Positions 62,309 through 64,000 of a stretch of DNA of 64,000 nt are shown piece after piece. The stretch is taken from contig QCXZ01000041.1 of the NCBI GenBank assembly GCA_025024175.1, forward strand, positions 7,311,786 to 7,375,785. Reading direction: 5' to 3'. The notes under the pieces are model-generated. The model searched no databases, was not told the origin of the DNA, and saw only the letters and a list, made by a program, of their open reading frames with translations. Both the position numbers and the translations under genes were made by a program. How positions within the stretch are numbered: position 1 is the first letter of the stretch; each line of letters begins with the position of its first letter. Source of the DNA: Rhyzopertha dominica. Taxonomy: Eukaryota; Arthropoda; Insecta; Coleoptera; Bostrichidae.

Positions 62309-62834
62309 AGTGCTGTCAATTCGTTATTCGAATACGCTACAGCGAATATTGATTCAAAATTGCGCAGAATAATATTGGATACGAATAAACTAATAAATAT
62401 TCGTATTCTTTTTATTCGGAAAAGAATAAAAGAATATTCGTATTCGTTCTATTCGAAAACGCATAAACGAATATTGGTATTGGTCTTATTCGGAATCGAA
62501 TATACAAATATTAGTATTATTAGTACTAGTTCTGAAACGAATAAACGAGTGAAAACGAAATGTTTGTATTTGTTTTATTTGGATATTCGAAATGCATTGA
62601 ATAAATTTATTCGGTTTTAATGTTATTCGTTTTCGGATTTTATTCGTTTTGGAACCTAATATGTGTCTTCGGACAATTTTAATAGCAAAGAAAGAAAGAT
62701 ATATGTAATTTAGAGTTCGAAGTTTGCACAGGTAGTGTGCACAACAGCTGCTTTCGAATACGAATATTCGTTTATTCGGTTTGCTCCATATTCGTATATC
62801 GAATACAACGATTCCAAATTCTGACAGCATCACT
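62309..62834. mobile_element. ATTCG-rich inverted-repeat element (hAT-like ends)
   Basis: The left end GTGCTGTCAATTCG matches the complement of the right end (GTGATGCTGTCAGAATT) with a small gap. The interior carries about two dozen ATTCG or CGAAT words in both orientations and can form many alternative hairpins. The overlapping frames on both strands are by-products of this repeat. The GTGCTGTCA ends resemble hAT termini. No transposase and no clear target duplication are seen. Confidence 0.6.
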
Positions 62835-62862
62835 TGTATTTATTCGTATAATATGAGGGTGA

Positions 62863-63303
62863 ATGCTTTTGGCGTCCGTAATATTAGATAACATAACATA
62901 TTATTTAATACTCGATAAGATTAGAGCTTACCAAACACAAAAAAACATTACTCAAAATCTTGTAAAGAAAGAATCTCCTAGGCAGGGGAGAAGGAGGAAG
63001 AGGCCTACACACAAATTTTCCGCAAATTCTTTAATAATAATAAAAAAAACACCTCTCCACCAAGCTGCAGTCAAATACTACAAGAATTACACACCTCTCG
63101 ATCTCTTAAACAAACTTAATATTTGGTCAAATAAGGCATTACATGAAGAGCACCGATACAAGAACATATTTCAGAACAACTGTCGTATAAATGGCTTAAA
63201 GTTGGACAACTATTTCCTGAAATTGAAGGATTCTATTTGCTATACAGAAGAGGCAATAGGCAAGTTTATAATAGTGACACGACATCTGGCGGCAGATACA
63301 TAA
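62863..63303 (+). mobile_element. Possible non-LTR element fragment upstream of the PD-(D/E)XK tail
   Basis: This 146-codon frame is basic, with RRRKRP near its middle and EEHRYKNIFQNNCRINGLKL later, which vaguely resembles the basic linker before RT in non-LTR elements that end in a restriction-like endonuclease. No catalytic motif is seen. It is linked to the next feature only by position and strand. Confidence 0.3.
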
Positions 63304-63774
63304 AATATTAAGAACAGTACTTTAATGCTGAAATAGGCGGGATTGTTGTGTAATAGGGCTGTTTTTGTTATATTGTATTAACATTTTTAAATTGTGGGCA
63401 GTGAATATTATTAAAAAAAAAGAGGATACATGTGAACATTTGTGATATTATATTGTAATAGCAATATGCAGTTATGTGGTTAAGCGGTTATCACATAGGT
63501 TATTGCCAAGAGTGTATTTTTGTTACTATTACCAGTTCCTCTGTAATAATTATATCAAATATACTCGTTTGCGAAGCCATCTGTGTTTCATTCATTCCTA
63601 TAGCCTCCCGGAACTACCAAAAACACATTCTANAGAGGNCACAAGCATCACTACTGATACTTATAGAAAATGCCATTAACAAAAAGAAACTATGGATCGT
63701 ATAACGAGCGGTTGCAAAATTCTCTTTGAAACGGAATACACTGAGAAACGTAATATGACAGACATACAGACTAA
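63304..63774. other. No domain recognised; ambiguous bases
   Basis: Two overlapping 67-76 codon frames carry ambiguous bases at about 63633-63639. They may be remnants of the same element, but RT motifs are absent. Confidence 0.35.
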
Positions 63775-64000
63775 GTATGGATTATAATTACGTACTAACC
63801 ACAGACTTCGACAACAAAAAGTACAAGCTATACTGGGACATTATAATCCATACAGATAAAGTAATAGTATGTAACAGACCAGACATCGTGCTTCAATGTA
63901 AGGAGGAAAAAAACACATACTTGATTGTTATCTCAGTTCCCAACGTTTACTACGTTGGAAACCAATATGAAAACAAGATGGTCCAAATGTACCGACCTAG
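63775..64000 (+). mobile_element. Non-LTR element C-terminal endonuclease-like region, cut by window end
   Basis: The plus strand reads LYWDIIIHTDKVIVCNRPDI (about 63830-63890), then YLIVISVPN and ENKMVQMY near the end. This matches the W-D-x-x-I-x-T-D, N-R-P-D-I and L-I-D-x-x-V-P blocks found after RT in a common arthropod non-LTR family, interpreted as a PD-(D/E)XK-type nuclease. Asp of RPD and a Lys are kept, but the second acidic residue (LID) reads LIV. RT itself is not seen upstream, so the copy is internally deleted. Confidence 0.5.

Noticed and set aside
1..64000. CRISPR arrays, bacterial operons, rRNA genes
   Set aside because: No spaced direct-repeat arrays, no ribosome-binding-site/ORF organisation and no rRNA-like conserved stretches are visible. 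The sequence is eukaryotic.

Overview
The window is AT-rich animal DNA, most likely from an insect or other arthropod. The transposon mix points that way: Penelope-like elements with a GIY-YIG domain, BEL/Pao and gypsy LTR elements, several non-LTR retrotransposons, a DUF4817-type Tc1/mariner element, short terminal-inverted-repeat elements, tRNA-derived heads and long AC, AT and AG microsatellites. I find no intact protein-coding host gene. Open frames are short, and most that can be recognised are pieces of dead transposons. The window behaves like a gene desert or a very large intron.

Layout. 1-6.6 kb: AT-rich DNA with a few CpG-richer blocks. 6.64-7.57 kb: an internally deleted Penelope-like element. 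9.3 kb: a tRNA-like head. 13.4-14.35 kb: a non-LTR reverse transcriptase (RT) remnant. 15.0 kb: a G-run/C-run transposon-end-like sequence. 17.8-18.0 kb: one unassigned open frame behind a good splice acceptor. 20.2-22.0 kb: a Penelope-like element, minus strand. 24.4-25.45 kb: a gypsy-type gag-pol remnant. 26.0-26.4 kb: a Tc1/mariner scrap. 27.5-28.5, 31.45-32.66 and 33.9-35.0 kb: three more non-LTR remnants, one split by a 148-bp inverted-repeat element. 35.3-35.7 and 43.0-43.2 kb: two microsatellite loci, each bordered by clustered GGCATCC boxes. 36.2-37.9 kb: a 1.7-kb inverted-repeat element with a promoter-like core. 39.3-41.4 kb: a Penelope-like element between inverted ~370-bp terminal repeats, with a third repeat copy at 61.3 kb. 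46.6-50.7 kb: BEL/Pao pol, split by a complete 1445-bp Tc1/mariner element and by a ribozyme-bearing repeat. 53.1-54.8 kb: LINE scraps and a 200-bp foldback. 62.3-62.8 kb: an ATTCG-rich inverted-repeat element. 63.8-64.0 kb: a non-LTR element with a PD-(D/E)XK-type endonuclease tail, cut by the window end.

The most striking content is catalytic RNA. Two sequences on the plus strand, at 44281-44325 and 59650-59715, satisfy the full type I hammerhead ribozyme consensus with intact stems I, II and III. The first sits in a short interspersed repeat whose second, decayed copy lies inside the BEL/Pao element. The 3' tails of the Penelope-like elements share a related CTGAAGA-hairpin-GAAAC layout. 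Hammerheads are known from Penelope-like elements and from the small non-autonomous retrozymes they are thought to mobilise, so the window holds both possible drivers and possible passengers.

Between the transposons lie about a dozen 200-500 bp blocks of CpG-richer sequence with no convincing open frame and no recognised repeat. They are offered as candidate regulatory or conserved non-coding blocks, by inference only.
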